Shown here in pieces: positions 1-9,752 of a stretch of 64,000 nucleotides of DNA (its first letter is position 1; every line of letters starts with the position of its first letter). The notes beneath the pieces were generated by a model. The model did no database searches, was not told the origin of the DNA, and saw nothing but the letters and a program-made list of their open reading frames with translations. The DNA is from Janthinobacterium sp. (GTDB taxonomy: Bacteria; Pseudomonadota; Gammaproteobacteria; Burkholderiales; Burkholderiaceae_D), in contig PKWL01000072.1 of the NCBI GenBank assembly GCA_003133225.1, forward strand, positions 1-64,000. The letters are read 5' to 3'. The translations under genes and the position numbers were made by a program.

Positions 1-23
1 CGCGAGGGGGAACTTCAGTTTAA

Positions 24-3000
24 ATGATTGACCGACTCATTGCCTCTTGCCTGAGCAAACGTCATATCGTAATCATGGTGGCGATCCTTGTCATCTTGCT
101 TGGCTACTATTCGTGGACGCAGATGGCGGTCGACGCCTACCCAGACATCAGTGACGTTGCCGAGCGGATTACGACCCAGGCGTCCGGGCTTGCGGCAGAG
201 GAAATCGAACAGCAGATCACCACGCCGCTGGAACGCGCGCTCGCCGGCACGCCCGGTCTGATCAGTATGCGTTCGAGCAGCACCTTCGGCTTGTCGCTCA
301 TCTCGATGGTGTTTCGGGACGGTGCCGAGGATTACTGGGTCCGTCAGCGCATCCGGGAGCGTATCGGCGGCGTGACGCTGCCCGCGGGGGCCCAGCCAGG
401 CCTGGGCTCCGTCACGGCGCCGACCGGCGAAATCTACCGCTACACGCTGGAGTCCGACACCCGCAATCTCATGGAGCTGTCGGAGATTCAACGCTGGACG
501 GTGATTCCCGCACTGCAACAGGTGGCCGGCGTCGCGGAAGTCGACAATTTCGGCGGCTTTACCAAGGAGTACGAGCTTCAGCTGGATCCGGCCCAGTTGC
601 AACGATTCGGACTCGGCTTGAACGATGTCACCGCCGCCATCAACAACAACAGTGCGAACGCCGGCGGCAGCAGGATCGCCTTGGGCGAGCAAGGCTATGT
701 GATTCGCGGCATCGGCATGGCGCGCACCTTGGCCGACCTGGGAAATATCGCCGTCAAGCAAAGTAACGGGGTGCCGGTGTTCCTGCGCGATCTTGGCAAG
801 CTCCAGTACGGTCACCAGGAACGGCAGGGTATTTTGGGCAAGAACAACAATCCCGACACGATAGAAGGGATCGTCCTCTTGCTGAAATACGAGAACGTAT
901 CCCAAGTGCTGGCAGGTGTTCACGCCAAGGTGGACGAGCTAAATCAGCAGCTTGCGGCGCAGGGCGTACGCATCGCTCCCTATATCGATCGGGACGATTT
1001 GGTTCAGGCGACCGTCAGCCAAGTCTCGCACACAGTGCTAGAAGGAGTCGGTCTGGTCTGCATCGTCTTGATTTTGTTTCTCGGCAGCCCGCGCAGTGCC
1101 TTGATTGCCGCGGTCACGATACCGCTCGCCCTGGCCGCTGTCTTCATCATGATGAATCTGATGAGGATGCCGGCCAACCTGTTCTCGCTCGGGGCGATCG
1201 ACTTTGGCATTATCGTCGACGGCGCGATCGTGGTGACGGAAGCGATTTTGCGGCGCCGCGAAGCAAAGCCGGCTGAGGAACTCAGCGCCGCCGCCGTTCG
1301 TTCGGCGGCGCAACAGGTGGCGCGTCCGATGATTTTCGCGACGTTGATCATCATCACCGCTTATTTGCCGCTGTTCGCATTCGAGCGCGCCGAGGCCAAA
1401 CTTGTTTCCCCCATGGCCTACACGGTTGCCTATGCACTCATCGGTGCGCTGCTGAGCACCTTGACTTTGATTCCCGGCTTGGCTTACATCGCATTTCGCA
1501 AGCCGCGAGCGAGAACCAATAACCGATGGTTTGAATGGCTGCAGGCACACTATCGACGCGCCTTGACCGGCTTGCTGGGGCGACCAGGGGTTGCCTACGC
1601 GATCAGCATAGTCGGGCTCGTCGCCGTCGTCGGCCTTGGCTTGACGACCGGCCGTGAATTCCTGCCCAGCCTGGATGAAGGGACGTTGTGGCTGCAAGTG
1701 CAATTGCCAAGCGGTTTGTCGCTCGCCAAGGCAAGCGATATGGCATCCACGCTGCGGCGCACGCTACGCACATTTCCGGAGGTGTCTTACGCGATCACGC
1801 AACTGGGACGCAGCGACGACGGCACCGACGCCTGGACTCCTTCGCACATCGAGGCGCCAGTTGGCTTGACTGCGTATGGTTCCTGGCCAAGGGGAGAAAC
1901 CAAGGGGGATTTCGTGCGCCTTTTGAATGCGCGCTTGCAGCAACTGCCTGGATTTTCCAGCGCCATCAGCCAGCCCATTTCGGACATGGTGGACGATGTC
2001 GTGGGCGGCTCGCACAGCGCCCTCGTGCTTCGCGTCTACGGTGACGATCCTGTGGAGCTGCGCAAGTTGGCCGGAAATATCGTCGATATTTTGCGCGACG
2101 TGGAGGGCACCACGGAGGCGGCGATATTCCAGGAACCGCCGATTCCACAGATCGTGATCGACATCGATCGTGCCGCCATCGCCCGCTATGGAATCAACGT
2201 GGCGGACGTGACGAACCTCATTCAAACGGGAATGGGAGGCGCACCGGTCAGCCAAGTGTACGTGGCTGACCGCACCTATAACGTGACGACACGGTTTTCG
2301 GACGACAGCCGCAACAGCCCGCAAACCTTGGGCAAACTGATTCTGAGCAGCGCCAGTGGCGCGCATATCCCCTTGTCTGAAGTGGCCCATGTGGCGCGGA
2401 AAATGGGTGAGAGCACGATCTCGCACGAGATGGGGCACCGGGAATTGACCATCCGGATTGATTATGGCGGTGCCGCGATGTCCTCCTACCTGGCCGCCGC
2501 GCAAGCCACGGTAAACAAGAAGGCCCGTTTCGATGCGACCAAATTCCGTCTTGAGTGGGCTGGTCAGTTCGAGAACCTGAAACGCGCCCAGACTCGCTTC
2601 GTCCTCGTTCTCGCGCTCGCCCTATTGCTCATGCTGGTTTTCCTTTACGCTGAATTTAGCAAACTCAGGCAGGCCTTCCTTGTCCTCGGCATTGTGCCGC
2701 TGGCAACCTTGGGCGGCCTGATCGCGCTGCGTATCACGGGGCAAACCCTGAACGTGGCGACCGCCGTCGGGTTTATCGCACTGTTCGGTGTGGCCATACA
2801 AAATGGAATCATTTTGGTTGCCAACTTCAATCGGGTGCGCCAGCACGGCGTTGACTTGCATGAAGCCGTCCTGGCGGGCGCTGCCGAGCGTTTCCGGCCC
2901 GTTTTGATGACGGCGACGGTGGCCACGGTGGGAATGTTGCCGGCAGCCCTAGCCAGCGGCGTCGGCACCGACGTGCAACGCGGCTTGGCCACCGTCGTGG

Positions 3001-3137
3001 TGGGCGGCTTGATCGTGGCAACGCTGCTGACCCTATTTGTCCTGCCGGCTTTTTACTTCATCCTCGAGCAGCGCGTCGCACAAAATGGCAACACCCGGAA
3101 AACCAATGGAGCTCGCCATGACGACGATATTGCGTAG
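24..3137 (+). CDS. Heavy-metal-type (CzcA/CusA family) RND efflux transporter
   Basis: 1037 aa; RND architecture; HME-type TM4 signature LGAIDFGIIVDGAIVVTEA; adjacent outer-membrane factor gene. Confidence 0.9.
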   Translation: MIDRLIASCLSKRHIVIMVAILVILLGYYSWTQMAVDAYPDISDVAERITTQASGLAAEEIEQQITTPLERALAGTPGLISMRSSSTFGLSLISMVFRDGAEDYWVRQRIRERIGGVTLPAGAQPGLGSVTAPTGEIYRYTLESDTRNLMELSEIQRWTVIPALQQVAGVAEVDNFGGFTKEYELQLDPAQLQRFGLGLNDVTAAINNNSANAGGSRIALGEQGYVIRGIGMARTLADLGNIAVKQSNGVPVFLRDLGKLQYGHQERQGILGKNNNPDTIEGIVLLLKYENVSQVLAGVHAKVDELNQQLAAQGVRIAPYIDRDDLVQATVSQVSHTVLEGVGLVCIVLILFLGSPRSALIAAVTIPLALAAVFIMMNLMRMPANLFSLGAIDFGIIVDGAIVVTEAILRRREAKPAEELSAAAVRSAAQQVARPMIFATLIIITAYLPLFAFERAEAKLVSPMAYTVAYALIGALLSTLTLIPGLAYIAFRKPRARTNNRWFEWLQAHYRRALTGLLGRPGVAYAISIVGLVAVVGLGLTTGREFLPSLDEGTLWLQVQLPSGLSLAKASDMASTLRRTLRTFPEVSYAITQLGRSDDGTDAWTPSHIEAPVGLTAYGSWPRGETKGDFVRLLNARLQQLPGFSSAISQPISDMVDDVVGGSHSALVLRVYGDDPVELRKLAGNIVDILRDVEGTTEAAIFQEPPIPQIVIDIDRAAIARYGINVADVTNLIQTGMGGAPVSQVYVADRTYNVTTRFSDDSRNSPQTLGKLILSSASGAHIPLSEVAHVARKMGESTISHEMGHRELTIRIDYGGAAMSSYLAAAQATVNKKARFDATKFRLEWAGQFENLKRAQTRFVLVLALALLLMLVFLYAEFSKLRQAFLVLGIVPLATLGGLIALRITGQTLNVATAVGFIALFGVAIQNGIILVANFNRVRQHGVDLHEAVLAGAAERFRPVLMTATVATVGMLPAALASGVGTDVQRGLATVVVGGLIVATLLTLFVLPAFYFILEQRVAQNGNTRKTNGARHDDDIA

Positions 3138-4749
3138 GCAGCCGATGTCGCGCACCTTGACCCTCGTTGTCGCTTCGGCGCTCACGCTCACGCTCACGCT
3201 CATGCTCACCGCTTGTGCGGTCGGACCGGATTTCCAACGGCCAGAAGCACCCCGGGTCGATGGCTATTTGCCGCGGTCGAGCTCGCCATCGACATTTGCA
3301 GATAGCGCCGGCGTCAGCGCCCCGCTGCTTGTCGAAGGCATGGATATTCCCGGGCAATGGTGGACGCTGTTCCATTCGCAACCCCTAAATGAGCTGATCA
3401 ACCAAGCTATCCAGGCCAACCCCGATCTTGAGGCGGCACAGGCGGCGTTACGCAGCAGCAAGGAAAGCGTCGACGCCGGGCAGGGCCTATTCTTCCCCAG
3501 CGTCGATGTTAATTTCCAGCCCACCCGTCAGAAAATCGCTGACGCCGCCGTTTCATCGAGTGCCGCCAACGGTGCGGCGATCTACCAATTGCATACGGCT
3601 CAGGTGAGCGTCGGCTATGCCCCGGATGTATTTGGTGGCGCGCGGCGCGGCGTGGAGTCCTTGCAGGCGCAGTCTACCCTTCAGCGATTCCTGCTTGAAG
3701 CGGTTTACCTGAGCCTGACATCGAATGTCGTCAATAACGTCGTGCAGGAAGCCTCGCTGCGCGCCCAGATTGCGGCCGCGCGCGAAATTATCGCCATTAA
3801 TATCAAGCTGCTCGACATAGTGCGGCGCCAGCACAGCCTGGGCCAGAGCGCCGAGGCGGACATCGCCATTCAGGAGACCATGCTTGCACAGGCACAGGCG
3901 GTGCTGCCGCCGCTTGAAAAACAGCTGGCACAACAGCGAACGATGCTCTCCATGCTGGTCGGGCGCTTTCCCAGCGAGGGCCAAAGCGCGCACTTCGAAT
4001 TCGCGTCCCTCCACCTACCTTTGACGCTACCGCTTAGCCTGCCATCGAAACTGGTGGAGCAACGCCCGGACGTGCGCGCGGCCGAAGAAAACCTGCACTC
4101 GGCCAGCGCCCAAGTCGGCGTGGCGATCGCAAACCGGCTGCCGAACATCACTTTGAGCGCGAATCTCGGCAGCACGGCCGCCGAGATTGGCCAGTTGTTC
4201 AAGGCCGGCACGGGTTTCTGGATGTTGGCAGGTAACCTGGCTCAACCGATCTTCCATGGTGGTGTGTTACTGCATCAACAACGCGCTGTTGAAGCGGCAT
4301 ATGATCTAGCCGGGGCGCAGTATCGCAGCACCGTATTGTCCGCATTTCGTGACGTGGCCGACACCTTGCATGCGATTCAGGCAGATACCAATGCGTTCGC
4401 CGCTGCACTGGCCGCCGAGCGCGCGGCGGCAAAGAGCCTTGCCATCGGAAGCCGTCAGCTTGAACTTGGCGACATCAGTTACGCCACGCTATTGGCCGCC
4501 CAACAGTCTTATCAGCAAACAAAGCTCAATTTGGTGCAGGCGCAAGCGAATCGCTTCGCCGACACCGTAGCGCTGTTTCAAGCGCTGGGCGGTGGCTGGT
4601 GGAACCGCTCCGATACGGTCACGAGCGGCGCCGGAAACGCAAAAAAACCTCGAGTGATCGTGCTCGGCCAGCTCGGGTCAGCCCAGGCAAGACGCGGTGG
4701 CGGCCCTGCGCGGCGAACGCCTCAGATAAGTCCTGTAGTGCCATATTAA
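3118..4749 (+). CDS. NodT-family outer-membrane efflux lipoprotein
   Basis: Lipobox LTACAVGPDFQRPE; TolC/OEP-type repeats; start at 3118 or 3145 rather than the ORF-track start, overlapping the 3' end of the RND gene. Confidence 0.85.
   Translation: MTTILRRQPMSRTLTLVVASALTLTLTLMLTACAVGPDFQRPEAPRVDGYLPRSSSPSTFADSAGVSAPLLVEGMDIPGQWWTLFHSQPLNELINQAIQANPDLEAAQAALRSSKESVDAGQGLFFPSVDVNFQPTRQKIADAAVSSSAANGAAIYQLHTAQVSVGYAPDVFGGARRGVESLQAQSTLQRFLLEAVYLSLTSNVVNNVVQEASLRAQIAAAREIIAINIKLLDIVRRQHSLGQSAEADIAIQETMLAQAQAVLPPLEKQLAQQRTMLSMLVGRFPSEGQSAHFEFASLHLPLTLPLSLPSKLVEQRPDVRAAEENLHSASAQVGVAIANRLPNITLSANLGSTAAEIGQLFKAGTGFWMLAGNLAQPIFHGGVLLHQQRAVEAAYDLAGAQYRSTVLSAFRDVADTLHAIQADTNAFAAALAAERAAAKSLAIGSRQLELGDISYATLLAAQQSYQQTKLNLVQAQANRFADTVALFQALGGGWWNRSDTVTSGAGNAKKPRVIVLGQLGSAQARRGGGPARRTPQISPVVPY
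3181..3210 (+). repeat. Tandem hexanucleotide (CTCACG) repeat in signal-peptide coding region
   Basis: ctcacg x3 followed by ctcatg and ctcacc, encoding LTLTLTLMLT. Confidence 0.8.
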
Positions 4750-5342
4750 GTGCCAAGCAACTAGATTGCCGCCGACATGGGCCGTCGTACTGAAAGCTGG
4801 CCGTTGCCCGCCGCTCAGGCTCGCCAACGGGTTGCGGGCATTCCAGGTGCAGGCGCTGGTGCCGTCTGTTCCTAGAAAAATATTCAAAGCTGTATAGGAT
4901 TTATCCGCACTTGGTTGACCTGATTGCTCGCCCAACACAAGCCTATTGACGCTCAGTTGCGCCGGAGAATCGAGATTGCAAAGGTGAGCGCACAGTCCCA
5001 TCTTGAACGATATCGAAGGCGTTTGGCTGCGCAATTTCATTCGGCAGTACGGCATTGGAGTACCTTGGGACCATCCTCGTTTTCACGATAAAATTTGTCG
5101 TCAAAAATCTGTCTTGCGATAAATTGTTGATCGAGTTCATTTGTGCCATGCGTAGCGCGGCTTGGTGACTTTGCTGAAGGTAGTGCTGGGCTTGGGCGGT
5201 CTCATGGTCGCGCATGACGTGCTGGTCCAGGATGGTCAGATGTCGTGGCGTCCACGCACTCCTAGCTGCGCAGACGGAAATCGTTGCCGCTATAAGCGGG
5301 TTTTGCGGAGCGGAAAAAAATAAGAAATCAGGCGATTCTTAT

Positions 5343-5416
5343 TGGAGCGGGTGAAGGGAATCGAACCCTCGTCGTAAGCTTGGGAAGCTTCTGCTCTACC
5401 ATTGAGCTACACCCGC
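5343..5416 (-). tRNA. tRNA-Gly (anticodon CCC), 3' CCA encoded
   Basis: Reverse complement GCGGGTGTAGCTCAATGGTAGAGCAGAAGCTTCCCAAGCTTACGACGAGGGTTCGATTCCCTTCACCCGCTCCA folds as a cloverleaf; anticodon loop TTCCCAA. Confidence 0.95.
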
Positions 5417-5789
5417 GACACCCGCATTCTACGCGAGTTTGCATAGGCTTGGCAAACCGGACAATGGCCAGGGTAGCGATGGGCCCCACCTTAGCGCTCG
5501 CGTGGCGTTCGCGATCGCAGATGGCGCGGATGGGGACGAGTGGGCGAACCATGCGTTGGAGGGCGCAACCTCGGCGAGTCGCGTTCGAGCAAGTGCCTAT
5601 GCGCCCGCTCACGGGGCGCATGCCTGGATGCGTTCTGAGTTAAGTTCGCCGGATTTTTGTTGCTTTTAAGAAAAAATACGTATATAAAATTAAAGCTGTT
5701 ACGCTATACTAATTAGATCGATTTGTGCTAACGTTTATTACTACGCAGAAATGTAAGACGCTTGCCATGCCCATGGAAAAATATCGCTA

Positions 5790-6950
5790 ATGGAAACTAG
5801 TGCCGAATATCTACATCGCTTGGCCATCGCGCCTTTTCTTGGAGAATTTTGCAGTGAACTCACGGAATATAGGTTTCTTCAGCACCATTTAGCAAAAACG
5901 CAATCGCAGTTGCGCATCACCTTGCTGTTTTGCTCCGTTTTTTATCTTGCATTTGCCCTCACCGATATCGCCGTTCTCGGCCAAGGTCATGCGGCATTCG
6001 TCTTATTCGTGGGCCGCCTGTCAGTGGCAGTTGCAGCGGCCGCCGGCACCTGGCTCACTTATCGCCATCCACAATCAATCGCCGTCACATGGCTGGCGGC
6101 AACGCTCGTCGAAGTCGCCGGCATGTCCGTCTTTATGCTGGTCGTCGTTTATCGGCCCGGTGAACTACACTGGCATGCGATGTCGATGGCCATCATGCTT
6201 ATCGTCGTCTATATCTACATTCCAAATCGTCTCGTATACTCGCTGGCCGTGGCCCTGCCTTCAACCGCCGCTTTTATCGTTCTGGCGCTCAAAGTGGGTC
6301 ATCTGAATCAGCCGGACATCTTCACAATGACGATGCTATTACTGCTCGCCAATACGTTCGGCGCCGTCGCCGCGCACCGCTACCATCATCTCTGGCGCGA
6401 GGAATTTCGCGCGCAGACCATCCTCAAAAGCGTTTCCGTGCACGACCAGCTAACTGGTTGCTTCAACCGGCGCTATTTGCATGAGAGCTTGCTCGCTGGC
6501 GAAATAGCGCGCGCCCGGCGCTCCAGCCTATGCATGGCGGTCATCCTTTGCGACCTTGACCACTTTAAGCTAGTCAACGACACCTACGGTCATTGCGGCG
6601 GCGATGCTGTGCTGCGCACATTCTCCCAACTCCTAAAAAAAATGACGCGCGAGCACCTTGACACGGTTGTACGTTATGGTGGCGAAGAGTTTCTCATCAT
6701 CTTGCCTGAAACAGATTTGTGCGGCGGCGTCTTGCTAGCCGAACGCCTGCGCGTCGCCTTCGCTGCTGCCGCTAGCCATGAGGGCGATCGGGTGATTGCT
6801 GCTACGGCGAGCTTCGGTGTGGCGGCCGTCGACTTCGCGCGCAACAAAAATACGATCACGCTCAACACTTTAATCACAAGCGCTGACGAGCTCCTGTATG
6901 ACGCCAAAAAAAATGGGCGCAACCGGGTGACATCTTTGCAATTATTTTAA
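5790..6950 (+). CDS. Membrane-anchored GGDEF diguanylate cyclase
   Basis: N-terminal multi-TM region; VVRYGGEEFLIILPE active-site motif. Confidence 0.9.
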   Translation: METSAEYLHRLAIAPFLGEFCSELTEYRFLQHHLAKTQSQLRITLLFCSVFYLAFALTDIAVLGQGHAAFVLFVGRLSVAVAAAAGTWLTYRHPQSIAVTWLAATLVEVAGMSVFMLVVVYRPGELHWHAMSMAIMLIVVYIYIPNRLVYSLAVALPSTAAFIVLALKVGHLNQPDIFTMTMLLLLANTFGAVAAHRYHHLWREEFRAQTILKSVSVHDQLTGCFNRRYLHESLLAGEIARARRSSLCMAVILCDLDHFKLVNDTYGHCGGDAVLRTFSQLLKKMTREHLDTVVRYGGEEFLIILPETDLCGGVLLAERLRVAFAAAASHEGDRVIAATASFGVAAVDFARNKNTITLNTLITSADELLYDAKKNGRNRVTSLQLF

Positions 6951-6968
6951 AGTAGCACCGCCCGATAA

Positions 6969-7532
6969 TCACTTGGCCCGTGTGCTCGAGGGGAAGCACG
7001 ATAAGATCATCTTCATCGCATAAACCACGATTACAGTACCGTTCAGGTCGCCAATGAACATGATGCAGAAACTGCGCACGAAATCGTCAGTTTCACCATG
7101 TATGGCAAACCATATGTGGTGCAGAACAGGACTTGCTACGGAATAGAATACAATCAGTGCGAACAGGCGCTTGGACGACAGATTGGACAGGGAGGTTCGC
7201 AATCCAAAGGCTTGTTGAGCAATCCGATACGCCAGGTAGGGAGCGGCTGCCGCAAGGATGCCGCCCATGAAAGATCGGCTGACATCATCCGGGAAAAAAT
7301 AAAAGAAACAAACCAGCCAGGAGACGAGCAGCAATCCGACGGCTCCCGCTTCTGCGAACAATAAGGTGCACAGCAGACGCATCCCTGCGGGCAAGTAAAT
7401 CCAGTTTATTCCCCGTGCGAACTCCAGCGTGGAAAACAGCCACTCGTTCACCATGAGCATCAGGACGAAGGCGATCATCGTCGTCAAAACCATAACCAGT
7501 TGCAAACGGATAGGTGATGTCACTGCATTCAT
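6969..7532 (-). CDS. Standalone multi-TM membrane protein, MASE1-like
   Basis: 187 aa, several hydrophobic helices, NWIYLPAGMRLL motif resembling MASE1-type sensors, no output domain. Confidence 0.55.
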   Translation of the reverse strand: MNAVTSPIRLQLVMVLTTMIAFVLMLMVNEWLFSTLEFARGINWIYLPAGMRLLCTLLFAEAGAVGLLLVSWLVCFFYFFPDDVSRSFMGGILAAAAPYLAYRIAQQAFGLRTSLSNLSSKRLFALIVFYSVASPVLHHIWFAIHGETDDFVRSFCIMFIGDLNGTVIVVYAMKMILSCFPSSTRAK

Positions 7533-7613
7533 TTTCTGGAAATAGGGATCGGGACGCTCTTACAACTTCGTTAGCATAACGTATTTTGACGACAACACTT
7601 GTTGCAATTTATC

Positions 7614-7970
7614 ATGAAAAAAAAACAAACACGACCTGCCGACATTTATCTGCGCTTTCTGCAGTTAGCGGAAGCGCTGCGTGGTTTGCCATCGTTGCCA
7701 TCGTTAGATCCACTCGAAGAACGAATTTTGGCCATGGTTGGTCGCGCCGGACGGGAGCAAGAGCGCCTGTCCGTGCGCGACATGATGGCAAAGGAAGAGC
7801 TTGGCTCGCCTGCCACCGTGCATAGCAGGCTAACATCGATGCGCAAAAAGGGCTGGCTCATGCTAACGGACACGGAGGACGCAAGACGCAAGCAAGTCGA
7901 GCTAACGCAAGCTGCTCTTTTGCATTTTGATCGATTGTCCAAGTGCCTGCTTTTGGCCGCAAAAGGCTAG
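7614..7970 (+). CDS. Winged-helix (MarR-like) transcriptional regulator
   Basis: ILAMVGRAGREQERLSVRDMMAKEELGSPATVHSRLTSMRKKGWLMLTDTEDARRKQVELT resembles a wHTH core plus wing. Confidence 0.6.
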   Translation: MKKKQTRPADIYLRFLQLAEALRGLPSLPSLDPLEERILAMVGRAGREQERLSVRDMMAKEELGSPATVHSRLTSMRKKGWLMLTDTEDARRKQVELTQAALLHFDRLSKCLLLAAKG

Positions 7971-8080
7971 AATAAATCGGCTAGAATTAATCGCCCCTGC
8001 CAATGCCGCCCGCTGCCGGATGGAAACGGACGCTCGGCGTGCACGGCGGACCTTGGCCGGTCAAGCCGCCCGCCAGTTAA

Positions 8081-9691
8081 TTAGCTAGGCAACACGATTA
8101 CTTGGGGCATTATGTCGAGCCGCTCTTGGGCCCGGGTGAGCGCGATAGGGCCAAGCTGGGCTGCCGCTTGCGCGATGTATGTGCGGGCGGCGGCGCCATT
8201 TTTCTCGGCCATCGACAGCCACAGATAGGCTTGCATGTGATCGGCCGGCGTACCTTGGCCGTTAAGGAACATCAGCCCGACGTTGAACTGGGCCCGCGCA
8301 TGGCCTTGGCGCGCCGCCTTCAAATACCAAGACAGGGCAGCTTCGTAATCCTGGAGCGTGCCTTGACCGCTGTCGTAACGTAGACCCAGCTTGAACTGCG
8401 CCAGCGTATGACCTTGCTCGGCCGCCCGCAGATACCAGTCGTGCGCCCGTTGCCCATTCGGGGCGGGGCCGTCGTCAAGGTCATGCAGCAGAGCCAGCAT
8501 GTACTGCGCGGCAGCATACTCGTGTTCGGCGGCGCGCCGGTACCACGCCATGGCCAGCACAACATCGCGCGCCACGCCCTGCCCGGTTTCGTAGCGCAGC
8601 GCGAGCTCGAACTGGGATTGCAGATGGCCCTGGTCGGCCGCCCTTCGGTACCAGAGGATCGCTTCTTGCTGGTCTGCCGCCACGCCATCCCCATTCTCAT
8701 ACAGAAGGCCCAACTGATACTGGGCGGCCGCAAAGCCTTGCTCGGCCGCCTTGCGGTACCACATCCGGGCCAGCTCGTAATCCTGGGCTAGACCTTGGCC
8801 TAAGGCATAGCGCGAGCCCAGATTGTTTTGCGCACCGGCATGGCCCTGGTTTGCCGCCCCGCGGTAGCAAGCCAGCGCTTCCTGCTCGTCGCGCGGCGCG
8901 CCTTGGCCGCTGTCCAAGAGCAAGCCAAGGTTGAACTGGGAACTAACATGATTTTGCGCGGCCGCCCGCCGGTACCAGGAGATGGCCTTCTGCCGGTCCG
9001 GGACTAAGCCCTCGCCCTTGTCGTAGCGCAGCGCCAGACTGAACTGGGCCGGCGCGTAATCCTGCTCGGCCGCCTTGCGCAACCACGCCATTGCCTCGAG
9101 CGCATCTGTCGCCACGCCCTGGCCCTTGTCGTAGCGCTGGCCAAGGTTGAACTGGGCCCGCGCGTAACCCTGCTCGGCCGCCTTGCGGTACCAAGCGACG
9201 GCTTGGCAGAAGTCTTGCGGCACACCCTTGCCGGTGTCATACATCAGGCCCAGATTGTTCTGCGCGCCAGCGTCGCCCTGATCGGCAGCCTTGCTAAACC
9301 AGCGCATCGCTTGCGCGCTGTCTTGCGCGATGCCCTGGCCCTTGGCAAATAGCCAACCCAAATTGTATTGGGCGGCGGCGTAACCTTGCTCGGCGGCCAG
9401 GTGGTACCAGTGCGCGGCTTGCTCGTAATCCTGGCTGACCCCCTGGCCTTTCTGGTACATCACGCCCAGATTGTATTGCGCATGTTCCAGCCCCTGGCTG
9501 GCTGCCTGGCGATACCACGTGACGGCGAGAGCATGGTCTGGTGCTATTCCCTGCCCATTGAAGTACATGAAACCGAGGCTGTGCTGGGCATTGGCCACGC
9601 CCCGTTCGGCCAGCATCTTCACGCGCAAAAATTCTGCAGTGAAACTGCTGCCCCCGGAGGCGCCTGATGCAAGCGCAGTCGATGTGCGCAT
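8081..9691 (-). CDS. Sel1-like repeat protein
   Basis: About 13 consecutive 36-aa repeats (AxxQGxAxAQxNLGxxYxxGQGVxxDxxxAxxWYRKAAEQG); no evident signal peptide. Confidence 0.95.
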   Translation of the reverse strand: MRTSTALASGASGGSSFTAEFLRVKMLAERGVANAQHSLGFMYFNGQGIAPDHALAVTWYRQAASQGLEHAQYNLGVMYQKGQGVSQDYEQAAHWYHLAAEQGYAAAQYNLGWLFAKGQGIAQDSAQAMRWFSKAADQGDAGAQNNLGLMYDTGKGVPQDFCQAVAWYRKAAEQGYARAQFNLGQRYDKGQGVATDALEAMAWLRKAAEQDYAPAQFSLALRYDKGEGLVPDRQKAISWYRRAAAQNHVSSQFNLGLLLDSGQGAPRDEQEALACYRGAANQGHAGAQNNLGSRYALGQGLAQDYELARMWYRKAAEQGFAAAQYQLGLLYENGDGVAADQQEAILWYRRAADQGHLQSQFELALRYETGQGVARDVVLAMAWYRRAAEHEYAAAQYMLALLHDLDDGPAPNGQRAHDWYLRAAEQGHTLAQFKLGLRYDSGQGTLQDYEAALSWYLKAARQGHARAQFNVGLMFLNGQGTPADHMQAYLWLSMAEKNGAAARTYIAQAAAQLGPIALTRAQERLDIMPQVIVLPS

Positions 9692-9752
9692 GATTACCGT
9701 CTCTTCAAATGCGAGAGCGGCACGGCTAGAGCGGTGGCGCGGATTTCGATCC

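Noticed and set aside
4943-5215. Possible integrase fragment next to tRNA-Gly
   Set aside because: No catalytic tyrosine-recombinase motif visible; too weak to call beyond the island hypothesis.
8081-9691. Regular repeats that could be mistaken for a DNA repeat array or CRISPR
   Set aside because: About 108-bp periodicity is explained by 36-aa Sel1 protein repeats; units are divergent at DNA level.
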